A stretch of 39,031 nt of DNA from Actinobacteria bacterium UBA5176 (GTDB lineage Bacteria; Actinomycetota; UBA4738). The notes below the pieces were generated by a model. That model saw only the letters and a program-made list of their open reading frames with translations. It made no database searches and was not told where the DNA came from. Below are positions 1 through 9,018 of the stretch, piece after piece. The stretch lies in assembly GCA_002413305.1 (NCBI GenBank), contig DHWS01000173.1:1-39031 (forward strand), given 5' to 3'. The translations under genes were made by a program, and so were the position numbers. Numbering within the stretch: position 1 is the stretch's first letter; each line of letters begins with the position of its first letter.

Positions 1-555
1 ACGAACATCCTGTTCATCTGCGGCGGTGCCTTCGCCGGGCTCGAGCGGATCATCGAGGGGCGGTCGGGGAAGAAGGGCGTCGGGTTCATCTCGGATGTGC
101 GCCGCCTTGAGGAGAAGGACCTCGGCGAGATCTTCAAGAACGTCCTCCCCGAGGACCTCCTGAAGTACGGTTTGATCCCGGAGTTCGTCGGCCGGCTTCC
201 GGTCATCACCTACGTGCACAACCTCGACAAGCAGGCGCTGGTCGACATCCTCACCCAGCCGAAGAACGCGCTGATCAAGCAGTACCGGAAGTTCTTCGAG
301 TTCGACGGCGTGGAGCTCGAATTCAGCGAAGACGCGCTGGAGGCCATCGCCGACCAGTGCAACCTGCGCGGAACCGGCGCGCGCGGGCTGCGGGCGATCC
401 TGGAGGAGGTGCTGCTCAACGTGATGTACGAGCTGCCCTCCCGCAAGGACGTGAACAAGTGCCTGATCGACCGGGATGTCGTGCTGTCGGGGGTCAATCC
501 GACGCTGGTCCCGCGCGAGAAGCACACCAAGCAGCCGAAGGAACGCACGGCCTGA
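1..555 (+). CDS. clpX: ClpX, ATP-dependent Clp protease unfoldase subunit (3' part)
   Basis: The 5' end lies outside the window and the reading frame is open from base 1. ClpX is the AAA+ hexameric unfoldase that feeds substrates to ClpP in the cytoplasm. Visible landmarks are the sensor-1 stretch [11 protein letters not shown] at the very start, the [11 protein letters not shown] box carrying the arginine finger, and the sensor-2 motif [14 protein letters not shown] in the C-terminal small domain, all typical of ClpX. The tail ends [16 protein letters not shown] with basic residues and a TGA stop at 553-555. The gene converges on the glycosylase gene, and both stop codons lie in one hairpin. 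In actinobacteria clpX commonly sits upstream of valS, as here. The missing part should be roughly the N-terminal zinc-binding and Walker A/B regions. Confidence 0.97.
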   Translation, partial: TNILFICGGAFAGLERIIEGRSGKKGVGFISDVRRLEEKDLGEIFKNVLPEDLLKYGLIPEFVGRLPVITYVHNLDKQALVDILTQPKNALIKQYRKFFEFDGVELEFSEDALEAIADQCNLRGTGARGLRAILEEVLLNVMYELPSRKDVNKCLIDRDVVLSGVNPTLVPREKHTKQPKERTA

Positions 556-570
556 CGGGAAGCCCTCAGG
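551..570. terminator. Hairpin spanning the stops of clpX and the glycosylase gene
   Basis: CCTGA at 551-555 pairs with TCAGG at 566-570. Inside it GGG at 557-559 can pair with CCC at 563-565 around an AAG loop, leaving one bulged C. The outer stem contains the clpX TGA and the complement of the glycosylase TGA. There is no U-tract, so a bidirectional terminator role is inferred only. Confidence 0.4.
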
Positions 571-1216
571 TTCGCGCGCTGCGCCCGGCGGCCACGCCTT
601 CGCGGTGCAGGTGCACTGCGCGCCAGCAGTACCAGGCCACCACCGTTCGATACGGCTGGAACCGGTCGCCCTTCGCCTGGAGCTCCTTGGGCGTGGGGAG
701 CTCCCTCGAACGGTGGGCCAGCCCCCAGCCGTTGCGAACCCCGTAGTCGTCCACCGGCCACACGTCCAGCCGGTGCAGCTCGAAGATCAGGAACATCTCG
801 GCCGTCCACCGGCCGATCCCACGGACCTGGACCAGCCGGGCCACCAGCTCGTCGTCCGGCAGCTTGCGGAGGTCCTGGAGCGGCACCGTTCCCTCGGCCA
901 CCTTTACGGCGAGGTCGCGGATCGAGGCCGCCTTCGCCCCGCTGAGGCCGGCCCCGCGGAGCGCGCCTTCAGGCGCCGCCAGCACCGCTTGTGGCGTGAT
1001 CTGCCCGCCCGGGAACAGCGCCACGAACCGACGGTGGATGGCCGCCGCCGCGGCGCCCGCCAGCTGCTGGTACAGGATCGATTCGGCCAGCGCGCCGAAC
1101 GGCTCCCCGGTGGCCTTGGGCAGGCGGAACGGTCCGGCGGCCTCGACCAGGGGGCCGAAGGCCCGGTCGCGAGCGATCACCTCGGCGGTGGCGGATGCGT
1201 ACGTGATGCGGGGCAT
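566..1216 (-). CDS. DNA-3-methyladenine glycosylase II-like HhH-GPD protein (AlkA family)
   Basis: Predicted base-excision repair glycosylase of the HhH-GPD superfamily, 216 residues, that would remove alkylated purines from DNA. The hairpin-helix-hairpin is seen as VRGIGRWTAEMF, followed by RLDVWPVDDYGVRNG, where the second Asp aligns with the catalytic Asp of AlkA (GIGRWTA...DDY is the AlkA pattern). The AlkA N-terminal domain is reduced, so this is closer to short AlkA-like/MAG proteins than to full E. coli AlkA. The start chosen is the ATG for MPRITYAS; the frame is open upstream, but that part does not look coding and would overlap the valS leader. No Shine-Dalgarno is present; a TACCCT -10 element lies 9 nt upstream, suggesting a near-leaderless mRNA. 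The gene diverges from valS with 58 bp between starts. Confidence 0.88.
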   Translation of the reverse strand: MPRITYASATAEVIARDRAFGPLVEAAGPFRLPKATGEPFGALAESILYQQLAGAAAAAIHRRFVALFPGGQITPQAVLAAPEGALRGAGLSGAKAASIRDLAVKVAEGTVPLQDLRKLPDDELVARLVQVRGIGRWTAEMFLIFELHRLDVWPVDDYGVRNGWGLAHRSRELPTPKELQAKGDRFQPYRTVVAWYCWRAVHLHREGVAAGRSART

Positions 1217-1225
1217 GGGACAGGG

Positions 1226-1231
1226 AGGGTA
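1226..1231 (-). promoter_or_regulatory. -10 element TACCCT for the glycosylase gene
   Basis: TACCCT on the minus strand, 9 nt before the ATG at 1216. This predicts a leader of about 3 nt. The identical TACCCT-N9-ATG arrangement is seen at 20145-20160. Confidence 0.45.
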
Positions 1232-1258
1232 CCGCGCCGGGAGGCCTTCGCCGTCCCC

Positions 1259-1264
1259 TACACT
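1259..1264 (+). promoter_or_regulatory. -10 element TACACT for valS
   Basis: TACACT followed by 10 nt and the valS ATG at 1275, giving a predicted leader of about 4 nt. No Shine-Dalgarno is visible. Confidence 0.4.
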
Positions 1265-1274
1265 CGTTGCACCC

Positions 1275-3941
1275 ATGGAGGATCCGACCAGCGTCGCCGC
1301 GACCGGCATGCCCACGGTCTACGAGCCGGGGCAGACCGAAGCGCGCTGGTACCGGACCTGGGTCGAACGCGGCTACTTCCACGCCCGCGCGGACTCCGGC
1401 AAGGAGCCCTTCTGCATCGTCCTCCCGCCACCGAACGTGACCGGCGCGCTGCACATGGGCCACGCCTTCCAGCAGCTGCTGCAGGACATCGTGATCCGCC
1501 GCAAGCGCATGCAGGGCTACGAAGCGCTATGGCTGCCCGGAACGGACCACGCCGGCATCGCCACGCAGGTGGTGGTCGAGCGCGAGCTGGCCATGGAGGG
1601 CCTGGACCGGCGCGAGCTGGGCCGGAGCGCGTTCATCGAACGCGTGTGGCGGTGGAAGGAGCAGTACGGGGGCCGGATCGTGGAGCAGATGCAGGCGCTC
1701 GGGAACTCGTGCGACTGGGACCGGCTGCGGTTCACCATGGACCCCGGCCTGGCCCACGCCGTACGGGTCGCGTTCGTCCGCCTCTACGAGGCCGGCCTCA
1801 TCTACCGGGGCGAGCGGATCATCAACTGGTGCCCGAAGGACACCACCGCGCTCTCCGACTCGGAGGTCGAGCACGAGGAGGTCGAAGGGGAGCTCGTCAC
1901 GTTCCGGTACGACCTGACGGACGGGACGGGTCACATCGACGTGGCCACGACCCGCGTGGAAACCATGCTCGGGGACACGGGGGTGGCGGTCCATCCCCGC
2001 GACGAACGCTACGCGTCGCTGGTCGGCAAGAGCGTTCGCCATCCGTTCACCGGTGAGGACCTGCCGATCGTCGCGGACCCCGCGGTGGACCGCACCTTCG
2101 GCACCGGCGCGGTCAAGGTCACCCCGGCCCACGACCCTACCGACTTCGACATCGGGCAGCGCCACGGGCTCGGACTGAAGAACATCCTCACCGCGACGGC
2201 GAAGATCAGCGACGCTGCTCCAGCTGAGTTCCGTGGCCTGGACCGCTACGAGGCCCGCCACCGCGTCCTGGAGCGGCTCCGCCACATGGGCAAGATCATT
2301 GCGGAGGTCCGTCCCTACCCGCACGCGGTCGGTCACTGCTACCGCTGTCACAGCGAGGTCGAGCCATGGATCTCCGGCCAGCAGTGGTTCGTGGCGGTCG
2401 AGATGCTGAAGGGTCCGGCGAAGCAGGCCGCCCTCGACGGCCGGATCGGGTTCCACCCCGAGCGGTGGATCCACGCGTACACGCAGTGGCTCGACGGGCT
2501 CAGGGACTGGAACATCTCGCGGCAGCTTTGGTGGGGCCACCAGATCCCCGTCTGGTACTGCGGAGGAGGGCACCAGTTCGCCTCGGTGGATGATCCGATC
2601 GTGTGCTCGGAATGCGGCAGTGGGGAGATCGAACAGGACCCGGACGTGCTCGACACGTGGTTCTCGTCTCAGTTGTGGCCGTTCTCGACGCTGGGCTGGC
2701 CGGGGGAGGCAGAGGACCTCCGTTTCTTCTACCCGACGGCGGCCCTGATCACCGGCTACGAGATCCTGTACCTGTGGGTGGCTCGGATGATCATGAGCGG
2801 GCTGTTCCTGATGGGCGACGTGCCGTTCCGCGACGTGGTGATCCACGGGCTGGTCCGGGACCCGCTGGGACGGAAGATGTCGAAGTCCCTCGGCAACGTG
2901 ATCGATCCGCTGGACGCGATCGAGCGCGTGGGCGCGGACGCGCTGCGGTTCGGTCTGGCGTGGCAAGCAACCGACGCCCAGAACATCCCGTTCGGCGAGG
3001 AGCACATCGACGCGGGACGACGGTTCGCGAACAAGATCTGGAACGCCTCGCGGATGGTGCTCATGGCTCGCGATGGGGCGGGTTCGCCCCCGCTGCCGCC
3101 GGAGTCGACGTGGACCTTGCCCGATCGCTGGCTGCTCTCGCGTCACGAGGCCTGTCGCGAAGAGATCGACCGCGCGCTCGAGGACTACCGGTTCGCCGAC
3201 GCCACCCAGTCCGCGTACCGCTTCTTCTGGTCCGAGCTGTGCGACTGGGGCTTGGAGGCGGCGAAGGCGCGCCTGTACGAGGGTTCGGAGGACGAGCGAC
3301 GGGCCGCCGCCGGCATGCTGGCATGGGTGCTCGAGCGTTCGCTCCGGCTGCTCCACCCGTTCATGCCGTTCGTCACCGAGGAGATCTGGCAGCGGTTCGA
3401 GGCGGGGGAGTCGATCGTGATCGCGGACTGGCCGGAGCCGAATCCCGAGCACCGCGACGCGTCCGTGGAGCACGATTTCGGCATCGTCCAAGGGATCGTC
3501 GGCGCGATCCGGCGGTGGCGGAAGGAGCATGGGATCCGCGATTCGAAGCGGCTGTCCGGCGTCCTGCTGCACCCGCTTCCGTCGCAGCGTGAGGGGCAGA
3601 CCGAACGATACCGGCACGAGATCGACCGCTTGGCGAACGTCGTGATCCAGGTGATCGGATCGGAGCCGGCGGAGTCGACCGGTTTCGTCGTGCTGCCCAC
3701 CGCGGGAGCTCGTGTCTATCTCCCGGTCGCCGACTTCCTGGACGTCCGCGCGGAGCGGCGACGTCTCGACAAACGCCTGGGCGAGATCCACGCCGAGCGC
3801 GCGAAGGCGGACGCCAAGCTCGCCAACGAGGGCTTCGTGGCCAAGGCCCCGGCGGCCGTGATCCGACGAGAGCGGGACCGGGTGGCCGCGCTTGAAGAGG
3901 AGGCCGCCACCCTGGCGACGCAGCTCGACGAGCTGGCCTGA
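1275..3941 (+). CDS. valS: Valyl-tRNA synthetase
   Basis: Class I aminoacyl-tRNA synthetase, 888 residues, that charges tRNA-Val with valine in the cytoplasm and edits misactivated threonine. The HIGH signature is PPNVTGALHMGHA near residue 60 and the KMSKS loop is GRKMSKSLGNVIDP. TTRVETMLGDT marks the CP1 editing domain. The cysteine pairs CYRCHSEVEPW and CSECGSG fit the zinc-binding insert of this ValRS group, and a C-terminal coiled-coil tRNA arm (RRRLDKRLGEIHAERAKADAK and following) ends the protein. The start is ATG 1275 (MEDPTSV); the frame is open far upstream but that sequence is the shadow of the divergent glycosylase. A second in-frame ATG at 1308 is possible. folC follows after 7 bp, so the two are probably cotranscribed. 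Confidence 0.98.
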   Translation: MEDPTSVAATGMPTVYEPGQTEARWYRTWVERGYFHARADSGKEPFCIVLPPPNVTGALHMGHAFQQLLQDIVIRRKRMQGYEALWLPGTDHAGIATQVVVERELAMEGLDRRELGRSAFIERVWRWKEQYGGRIVEQMQALGNSCDWDRLRFTMDPGLAHAVRVAFVRLYEAGLIYRGERIINWCPKDTTALSDSEVEHEEVEGELVTFRYDLTDGTGHIDVATTRVETMLGDTGVAVHPRDERYASLVGKSVRHPFTGEDLPIVADPAVDRTFGTGAVKVTPAHDPTDFDIGQRHGLGLKNILTATAKISDAAPAEFRGLDRYEARHRVLERLRHMGKIIAEVRPYPHAVGHCYRCHSEVEPWISGQQWFVAVEMLKGPAKQAALDGRIGFHPERWIHAYTQWLDGLRDWNISRQLWWGHQIPVWYCGGGHQFASVDDPIVCSECGSGEIEQDPDVLDTWFSSQLWPFSTLGWPGEAEDLRFFYPTAALITGYEILYLWVARMIMSGLFLMGDVPFRDVVIHGLVRDPLGRKMSKSLGNVIDPLDAIERVGADALRFGLAWQATDAQNIPFGEEHIDAGRRFANKIWNASRMVLMARDGAGSPPLPPESTWTLPDRWLLSRHEACREEIDRALEDYRFADATQSAYRFFWSELCDWGLEAAKARLYEGSEDERRAAAGMLAWVLERSLRLLHPFMPFVTEEIWQRFEAGESIVIADWPEPNPEHRDASVEHDFGIVQGIVGAIRRWRKEHGIRDSKRLSGVLLHPLPSQREGQTERYRHEIDRLANVVIQVIGSEPAESTGFVVLPTAGARVYLPVADFLDVRAERRRLDKRLGEIHAERAKADAKLANEGFVAKAPAAVIRRERDRVAALEEEAATLATQLDELA

Positions 3942-3948
3942 GTTCGTC

Positions 3949-5238
3949 GTGGACTTCGCCGAAGCCCTCCGCGACCTCGACTCGCGCCAGCCCGAGTCGA
4001 TGCCCGGTCCGAGCCTGGACCGGATCGGCGAACTGGCGAACCTGCTTGATCATCCCGAGGTTTCCTATCCATCGATCCACGTGACCGGCACGAACGGCAA
4101 GACGACCACCTCGCGGATGATCACCGCGCTGGCCTGCTCGCACGGGCTCACCACGGGGAACTACGTCTCTCCGCACGTCGACTCGGTGACCGAACGGCTC
4201 AGCGTGTGCGGGCGGCCGATCACCGAGGAGCAGTTCGCCGAGGAGTACGAACGCCTCGTCCCGTTCCGCGAGCTTGTCGACGCGCGGGTCGGCCGGGTGA
4301 CGTACTTCGAGATGCTCACCGCGATGGCGTACCTGTGGTTCGCGGACGCGCCCGTCGGGCTCGGCGTGTTCGAGGTCGGCATGGGCGGGGTGTGGGATGC
4401 CACGAACCTCATCCGGGGTGACGTGGCCGTGTTGTGTCCGATAGGGCTCGACCACGTGGGCATCCTGGGGACCACGGTGCGCGAGATCGCCGTCGAGAAA
4501 GCCGGGATCGTCAAGGAGGGACGGACCGCGGTGGTTCGCGAACAGAGGCCGGAAGCGATGGAGGCGATCCGGGTCCGGTGCGAGGCGGTGGGGGCCACGC
4601 TGCGGCTGGAGGGTGAGTCGTTCGGCGTGGACGAACGCCTCCAGGCCGTCGGAGGACAGGCGCTCGTCCTGCGGGGGCTGCACGGGCCGTACGAGGACGT
4701 GCACCTTCCCCTGTACGGCGAGCCCTCGGCCCGTAACGCCGCCGCGGCGGTGGCTGCGGTCGAGTCCCTGCTGGATCGCCGCCTGGACGAGCGCGCGGTG
4801 CGGACCGCGCTGGAGGGCGTCACCTCGCCGGGCCGGATCGAGGTCGTGGCCCGGCATCCGCTCACCGTCCTGGACGGCGCGCACAACCCGGACGCCATGG
4901 CCGCGCTGGCAGCGGCGCTCCGCGAAGCCTTCCGGTGGGAGCGCCTGCACCTGGTGATCGCGATGTTCGAGGACAAGGACGTCGAGTCGGTCGTCCGGCT
5001 GATCGCCCCGCTCACCGGCCGGGCCTACGTCGCTCACAACGCGAGCCCCCGCTCGGCCTCGCCGGAACGCCTGGCGAAGGCGCTCGCGGATGCCGGCGTG
5101 ACGGAGGTCGAACGCTTCGACAACGTGCCCCAGGCGGTCCGGTCGGCCCGCGCGCAGGCCGGCCCGAACGACCTCGTGCTCGTGACCGGCTCTTTCTATA
5201 CTGTCGGCGACGCGCGCCCCCTGTTCGTGCGCGCCTGA
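3949..5238 (+). CDS. folC: Bifunctional folylpolyglutamate/dihydrofolate synthase
   Basis: Cytoplasmic Mur-ligase-family enzyme, 429 residues, that adds glutamate to folates; FolC may also join dihydropteroate and glutamate. The P-loop is HVTGTNGKTTTSRM around residue 45, followed by the typical SPHVDSVTERLSVCGRPI and VGMGGVWDATN segments. The ligase C-terminal domain carries LDGAHNPDAMAAL and ends VTGSFYTVGDAR. I take the GTG at 3949 as the start: it lies 7 bp after the valS stop and gives an N-terminus (DFAEALRDLDSRQPES) like other FolC proteins. An upstream in-frame ATG at 3892 would run through the end of valS. There is no clear Shine-Dalgarno, so translational coupling to valS is likely. 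Confidence 0.95.
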   Translation: MDFAEALRDLDSRQPESMPGPSLDRIGELANLLDHPEVSYPSIHVTGTNGKTTTSRMITALACSHGLTTGNYVSPHVDSVTERLSVCGRPITEEQFAEEYERLVPFRELVDARVGRVTYFEMLTAMAYLWFADAPVGLGVFEVGMGGVWDATNLIRGDVAVLCPIGLDHVGILGTTVREIAVEKAGIVKEGRTAVVREQRPEAMEAIRVRCEAVGATLRLEGESFGVDERLQAVGGQALVLRGLHGPYEDVHLPLYGEPSARNAAAAVAAVESLLDRRLDERAVRTALEGVTSPGRIEVVARHPLTVLDGAHNPDAMAALAAALREAFRWERLHLVIAMFEDKDVESVVRLIAPLTGRAYVAHNASPRSASPERLAKALADAGVTEVERFDNVPQAVRSARAQAGPNDLVLVTGSFYTVGDARPLFVRA

Positions 5239-5276
5239 CCCGAACCCTCCACCCGAAACACTGAAAGGACCGACGC

Positions 5277-5684
5277 ATGGCCGAAGAATCGACGCTGCTC
5301 ATCATCAAGCCCGACGCGGTGCGCCGCGGCCTGGTCGGGGAGATCCTGTCCCGGGTGGAACGCAAGGGCCTGCGGATCGACGACCTGAAGCTCATGCGGA
5401 TCGACCGCGAGCTGGCCGGACGGCACTACGCCGAACACGCCGAGAAGCCGTTCTTCGGCGAGCTGGTGGACTTCATCACCGGGGGGCCGGTGGTCGTGGC
5501 CAAGGTCTCCGGCCGGGAAGCCGTGACCGTGCTCCGGACGCTGATGGGCGCCACGGACCCGGTGAAGTCGGCCCTGGGGACGATCCGGGGCGACTACGGG
5601 ATCCTGGTCTCCGAGAACCTGGTGCACGGGAGCGACTCGCCGGAGTCGGCCGAACGGGAGCTCACGCTGTTCTTCGGCGGGTAG
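5277..5684 (+). CDS. ndk: Nucleoside diphosphate kinase
   Basis: Ndk, 135 residues, transfers the gamma phosphate between nucleoside tri- and diphosphates through a phosphohistidine. The family length is normal. Signatures are TLLIIKPDAVRRGLVGEI at the N-terminus and the active-site box NLVHGSDSPESAERE with the catalytic His. The start is ATG 5277, with GAAAGGA at 5263-5269 as a good ribosome binding site. It lies 38 bp after folC, in the usual actinobacterial folC-ndk order. It converges on fabF with only 9 bp between stops, and no strong hairpin is seen there. Confidence 0.97.
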   Translation: MAEESTLLIIKPDAVRRGLVGEILSRVERKGLRIDDLKLMRIDRELAGRHYAEHAEKPFFGELVDFITGGPVVVAKVSGREAVTVLRTLMGATDPVKSALGTIRGDYGILVSENLVHGSDSPESAERELTLFFGG

Positions 5685-5693
5685 GGGCGGGGA

Positions 5694-6953
5694 CTACGGT
5701 TCGAACCGGCGGAGGGCCAGGACGGCGTTCTGGCCACCGAACCCGAAGGAGTTCGAGAGGGCCAGCCGGACCTCCGTCCGGCGGGCCTGCTTCGGCACGT
5801 AGTCGAGGTCGCACTCGTCGCCGGGGTTCTCGAGGTTCACGGTGGGGGGGATGATGCCCTCCCGGATGGCCAGGGCGGCCACCGCAGCCTCCACCGCGCC
5901 TGCCGCCCCCAGCATGTGGCCGGTCATGGACTTCGTGGACGACACTGCCACCCGGTAGGCGTGGTCGCCGAGCGCCTTCTTGATGGCCTTGGTCTCCGCG
6001 GCGTCGTTGAGCTGGGTGGAGGTCCCGTGCGCGTTGACGTAGTCGACGGCGTCCGGCAGCTCGCCGGCGTCCTCCAGGCACGCGAGCATGGCCTGGATGG
6101 CTCCCAGGCCCTCGGGCTCCGGCGCGGTGATGTGGTAGGCGTCGGCAGACGCCCCGTAGCCGGCCACTTCGGCGTAGATCCGGGCACCGCGTCCCACCGC
6201 GCGTTCGGCCTCCTCCAGCACCAGGCAGCAGGCTCCCTCCGACAGGACGAACCCGTCACGGTCCCGGTCGAACGGCCGCGAGGCCGTGGACGGTTCGGGG
6301 TTCCGCGACAGCGCGTGCATCTGCGCGAAGCCCGCCACGGTGAGGGGCAGGATGGTCGCCTCGGTGCCTCCCGCGATGCACACCTCGGCCATGCCGTCGC
6401 GGATGGCCATGGCGGCCTCGCCGACCGCGTGGGCGCCGGCCGCGCAGGCCGTCACGATGCATTCGTTGGGGCCGGTGAAGCCGAACGCCATCGCCACGTG
6501 CCCCGCGGAGGCGTTCGGCATGAGCATGGGAACCATGAACGGGCTGACCCGGTCGGCGCCCCTGTCGAGGAACACCCTGTGCTGTTCGAGCAGGCTCCCC
6601 AGCCCGCCGATGCCGGTCGAAAGGAACACGCCGGTCCGGGCCCTGTCCACCGAGGGCTCGCCGGCGTCCTTCCAGGCCAGCTTCGAAGCCGCCACGGCGA
6701 AGTGCGTGGCCCGGTCGGTCCGTTTCGCTTCCTTGGGCGTGACCCAGTCCTCCGGGGCGAACGGTTTCACCTCGCCGGCGATGTGCACGGGCAGGTCCGA
6801 CGTGTCGAACCTTTCGATCCGGGAGATCCCCGACCGGCCGGAGACCAGGGCGCCCCAGAAGTCGTCCAGCCCGATGCCCACCGGGCTCACCGGGCCGATG
6901 CCGGTGAGCACGACCCGGCGGCGCTCCCCGTTTCGTCCTGCGGAACCGGGCAT
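5694..6953 (-). CDS. fabF: Beta-ketoacyl-ACP synthase II (KAS II)
   Basis: Condensing enzyme of type II fatty acid synthesis, 419 residues, that elongates acyl-ACP with malonyl-ACP. The thiolase-fold triad is visible: the nucleophilic Cys in IVTACAAGAHAVGEA, the His in NAHGTSTQLNDAAE, and the second His in SSTKSMTGHMLGAAG. The glycine-rich SNSFGFGGQNA closes the C-terminus. The start is the ATG for MPGSAGRNGERRRVVLTG; the frame is open upstream through acpP but that extension is a shadow. It is the last gene of the fabD-carrier-fabH-fabG-acpP-fabF operon, starting 2 bp after the acpP stop, which fits tight cotranslation with its ACP substrate carrier. Confidence 0.97.
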   Translation of the reverse strand: MPGSAGRNGERRRVVLTGIGPVSPVGIGLDDFWGALVSGRSGISRIERFDTSDLPVHIAGEVKPFAPEDWVTPKEAKRTDRATHFAVAASKLAWKDAGEPSVDRARTGVFLSTGIGGLGSLLEQHRVFLDRGADRVSPFMVPMLMPNASAGHVAMAFGFTGPNECIVTACAAGAHAVGEAAMAIRDGMAEVCIAGGTEATILPLTVAGFAQMHALSRNPEPSTASRPFDRDRDGFVLSEGACCLVLEEAERAVGRGARIYAEVAGYGASADAYHITAPEPEGLGAIQAMLACLEDAGELPDAVDYVNAHGTSTQLNDAAETKAIKKALGDHAYRVAVSSTKSMTGHMLGAAGAVEAAVAALAIREGIIPPTVNLENPGDECDLDYVPKQARRTEVRLALSNSFGFGGQNAVLALRRFEP

Positions 6954-6955
6954 CG

Positions 6956-7207
6956 CTACGCGGCCACCCCCAGCTTCTCCGCGACCAGCTGGATGGCCTG
7001 GCCGACCGTCTTCACGCCCTCCATCTCCTCCTCGGGGATGCTGACGCCGAACTCCTCCTCGAGGGCCAGCACCGCCTCCACCAGGTCCAGCGAGTCCGCG
7101 TCCAGGTCCTCCTGGAACCTCGACGCCGGCGTCACCTGGTCCTCCGGGACGGAGAGGTTCTCCGCCAGGATCGAACACACCTTCCCTTGCAGTTCGGCCA
7201 TGTCCAT
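6956..7207 (-). CDS. acpP: Acyl carrier protein
   Basis: Small acidic carrier, 83 residues, that holds growing acyl chains on a 4'-phosphopantetheine arm. The attachment Ser is in the DADSLDLVEAV motif, and the four-helix pattern (ILAENLSVPEDQVTPASRF at the start, GVSIPEEEMEGVKTVGQAI at the end) is typical. The start is ATG 7207, served by AAGGAGG about 10 nt upstream; the second ATG two codons later is less well placed. It lies between fabG and fabF in the fab operon, with 49 bp to fabG, the largest internal gap of the operon. Confidence 0.97.
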   Translation of the reverse strand: MDMAELQGKVCSILAENLSVPEDQVTPASRFQEDLDADSLDLVEAVLALEEEFGVSIPEEEMEGVKTVGQAIQLVAEKLGVAA

Positions 7208-7256
7208 CGTGTCGCTTCCTCCTTCCCAGCTCGATTCCCGCTCGTCTCGTCGGCGC

Positions 7257-8000
7257 TCAGGCCGACAGCCCTCCGTCCACGACGATGACCGCGCCGTTGA
7301 CGTAGCTCGCCTCCGACCGTGCCAGGAAGGCGATCACGGCCGCGATCTCCTCCGGCGTGCCGAACCGCCGCATGGGCGTCATCTCGAGGTAGCGCCGCTT
7401 CAGGTCCTCCGGCGTCCCGGAGGTCATGGCGGTCTCCACGAACCCCGGGCACACCGCGTTCACGGTGATCCCTCGACCGCCCACCTCGCGGGCCAACGAT
7501 TTCGTCATGCCGACCATGCCCGCCTTCGACGCCGCGTATGCCGCCTGGCCGGGATTCCCCATCAGGGCGGCCACCGAGGCAACGTTTACGATCCGCCCCC
7601 ACCGAGCCTTCAGCATGGCAGGGAGGGCTCGCCGGACGCACAGGAACGCCCCAGTCAGGTTCGTCGACAGCGTGGCGTCCCAGGTAGGCATGGGGTAGCG
7701 GATGGCCAGGCCGTCCTTGGTGAACCCGGCGTTGTTCACGAGCACCCGAACCGGTCCCAGCTCGGCTTCGGTCCGGCCGAACGCGTCCTCGATCGACGCC
7801 TCGTCCCGGACGTCCATCGGGACCGGGATGGCTTCGGCACCCTCCGCCCGGGCCTTGGCCACGGCCTCCTCCGCGCCGTCCGCATCGGACCGGTACCCGA
7901 CCGAGACGGCGAAGCCCGCCCGAGCCAGCGCTAGGGCGGACGCCCGTCCGATGCCCTTCGCCGCGCCGGTGACCAACGCGACCGTCCGTTCCTCAGGCAT
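7257..8000 (-). CDS. fabG: 3-oxoacyl-ACP reductase
   Basis: NADPH-dependent short-chain dehydrogenase, 247 residues, that performs the first reduction of fatty acid elongation. The cofactor motif is TGAAKGIGRASA, followed by NNAGFTKDG. The active site is Ser in NVASVAALMGNPGQ with the YAASK Tyr/Lys pair, and the protein ends in GAVIVVDGGLSA, as FabG does. The start is the ATG for MPEERTVALVTG with GGGGAG 7 nt upstream; it overlaps the fabH stop by 8 nt. The longer frame from 8054 is inside fabH and is rejected. Confidence 0.95.
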   Translation of the reverse strand: MPEERTVALVTGAAKGIGRASALALARAGFAVSVGYRSDADGAEEAVAKARAEGAEAIPVPMDVRDEASIEDAFGRTEAELGPVRVLVNNAGFTKDGLAIRYPMPTWDATLSTNLTGAFLCVRRALPAMLKARWGRIVNVASVAALMGNPGQAAYAASKAGMVGMTKSLAREVGGRGITVNAVCPGFVETAMTSGTPEDLKRRYLEMTPMRRFGTPEEIAAVIAFLARSEASYVNGAVIVVDGGLSA

Positions 8001-9018
8001 CAGCTGCTCCCCGTTCGGCGGGCGGGCCGGCGGTCCACCGGATGAGGTTCGCACCGTACGCGAACCCCGCCCCGAAGGCCACCGTCAGCACGACGTCGCC
8101 AGCGTGCAGCCGCCCGGCGCGCCAGGCCCGATCGAGGGCGATGGGGATCGACGCGGCCGACGTGTTTCCCACCTCGGCGATGTCCAGCACGACCCGTGCC
8201 GGATCGATGCCCAGCCGCTTGCCGACGGAGCCGATGATCCGAGCGTTCGCCTGATGGGCGACCACCAGGTCAACGTCGGAGGCGCCCAGTCCGGACTTCT
8301 CCAGGAGCTGACCGCAAGCGTTCGACATGCCGACCACGGCCTGCCGGAAGACGCTCTGGCCGTCGGTCATGTGGATGGTGTGCAGCGTGCCGCCCGCCGT
8401 CTCGGCCGTGGTCGGCAGCTCGGACCCGCCGGCGGGGATCGTCAGCACCTTGCGCTGGCTCCCGTCCAGGGCCATGACCGAATCGATCACGCCGGGCTCG
8501 TCAGCCGGCTCCAGCAGCGCGGCGCCGGCACCGTCGCCGAACAGCACGCAGGTGGTTCGATCCTGCATGTTCAGGACCCGGGAGAGCACCTCGGCCCCGA
8601 TCACCAGCACGCGGTCTGCCGCCCCTGCCCGGATCTGCGCGGACCCCACGGCCAGGGCGTAGACGAACCCGGCGCACGCCGCGTTCAGGTCGAAGGCGGC
8701 GCACGTCATGCCCATGAGGTCCTGCACGAAGGCGGCCGCGGCGGGGAGCGGCCGGTCGGGCGTGCAGGTGGCCACGATCAGCAGGTCGACCGATCCGGGG
8801 GACGCGCCGGCGGCCTCCAGGGCGCGCGTGCCGGCGTCGGCGGACAGCGTCGACGTGGTCTCGCCCTCACCCACGAAGTGCCGCGCGTGGATGCCCGTTC
8901 GATCCGCGATCCATTCGTCCGACGTATCCAGGAAGGATTCGAACCACGAGTTGGGGACCAGCCGCGAGGGCAGCGCCGAACCGATCCCGGCGATCCTCGC
9001 GTAGCGCGCTTCCGTCAC
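7993..9018 (-). CDS. fabH: Beta-ketoacyl-ACP synthase III (KAS III)
   Basis: Initiating condensing enzyme, 341 residues, that joins an acyl-CoA primer to malonyl-ACP. The catalytic Cys is in LNAACAGFVYAL, the His in VAHQANARI and the Asn in EVGNTSAASIP, and the C-terminus LTVAFGAGFAYGANLIRW is the expected end. The N-terminus RIAGIGSALPSR and SDEWIADRTGI are family signatures. The start is the GTG at 9018, which forms a GTGA overlap with the stop of the upstream carrier-like gene. The frame remains open further upstream, but there it runs antiparallel inside the carrier gene's sequence and has no family similarity. Confidence 0.96.
   Translation of the reverse strand: MTEARYARIAGIGSALPSRLVPNSWFESFLDTSDEWIADRTGIHARHFVGEGETTSTLSADAGTRALEAAGASPGSVDLLIVATCTPDRPLPAAAAFVQDLMGMTCAAFDLNAACAGFVYALAVGSAQIRAGAADRVLVIGAEVLSRVLNMQDRTTCVLFGDGAGAALLEPADEPGVIDSVMALDGSQRKVLTIPAGGSELPTTAETAGGTLHTIHMTDGQSVFRQAVVGMSNACGQLLEKSGLGASDVDLVVAHQANARIIGSVGKRLGIDPARVVLDIAEVGNTSAASIPIALDRAWRAGRLHAGDVVLTVAFGAGFAYGANLIRWTAGPPAERGAADA

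Noticed and set aside
1527..3791. Long reverse-strand frame antisense to valS (and similar long frames antisense to other genes, e.g. 34004-37180 plus strand)
   Set aside because: High GC content makes long antisense frames common. These have no family similarity and overlap recognisable genes such as ValRS, PNPOx-like and the two-component system.
5681..5696. Shared stop-codon hairpin for ndk and fabF
   Set aside because: GTAG and CTAC only form a 4-bp stem with a long GC loop, too weak to include with the three convincing cases.
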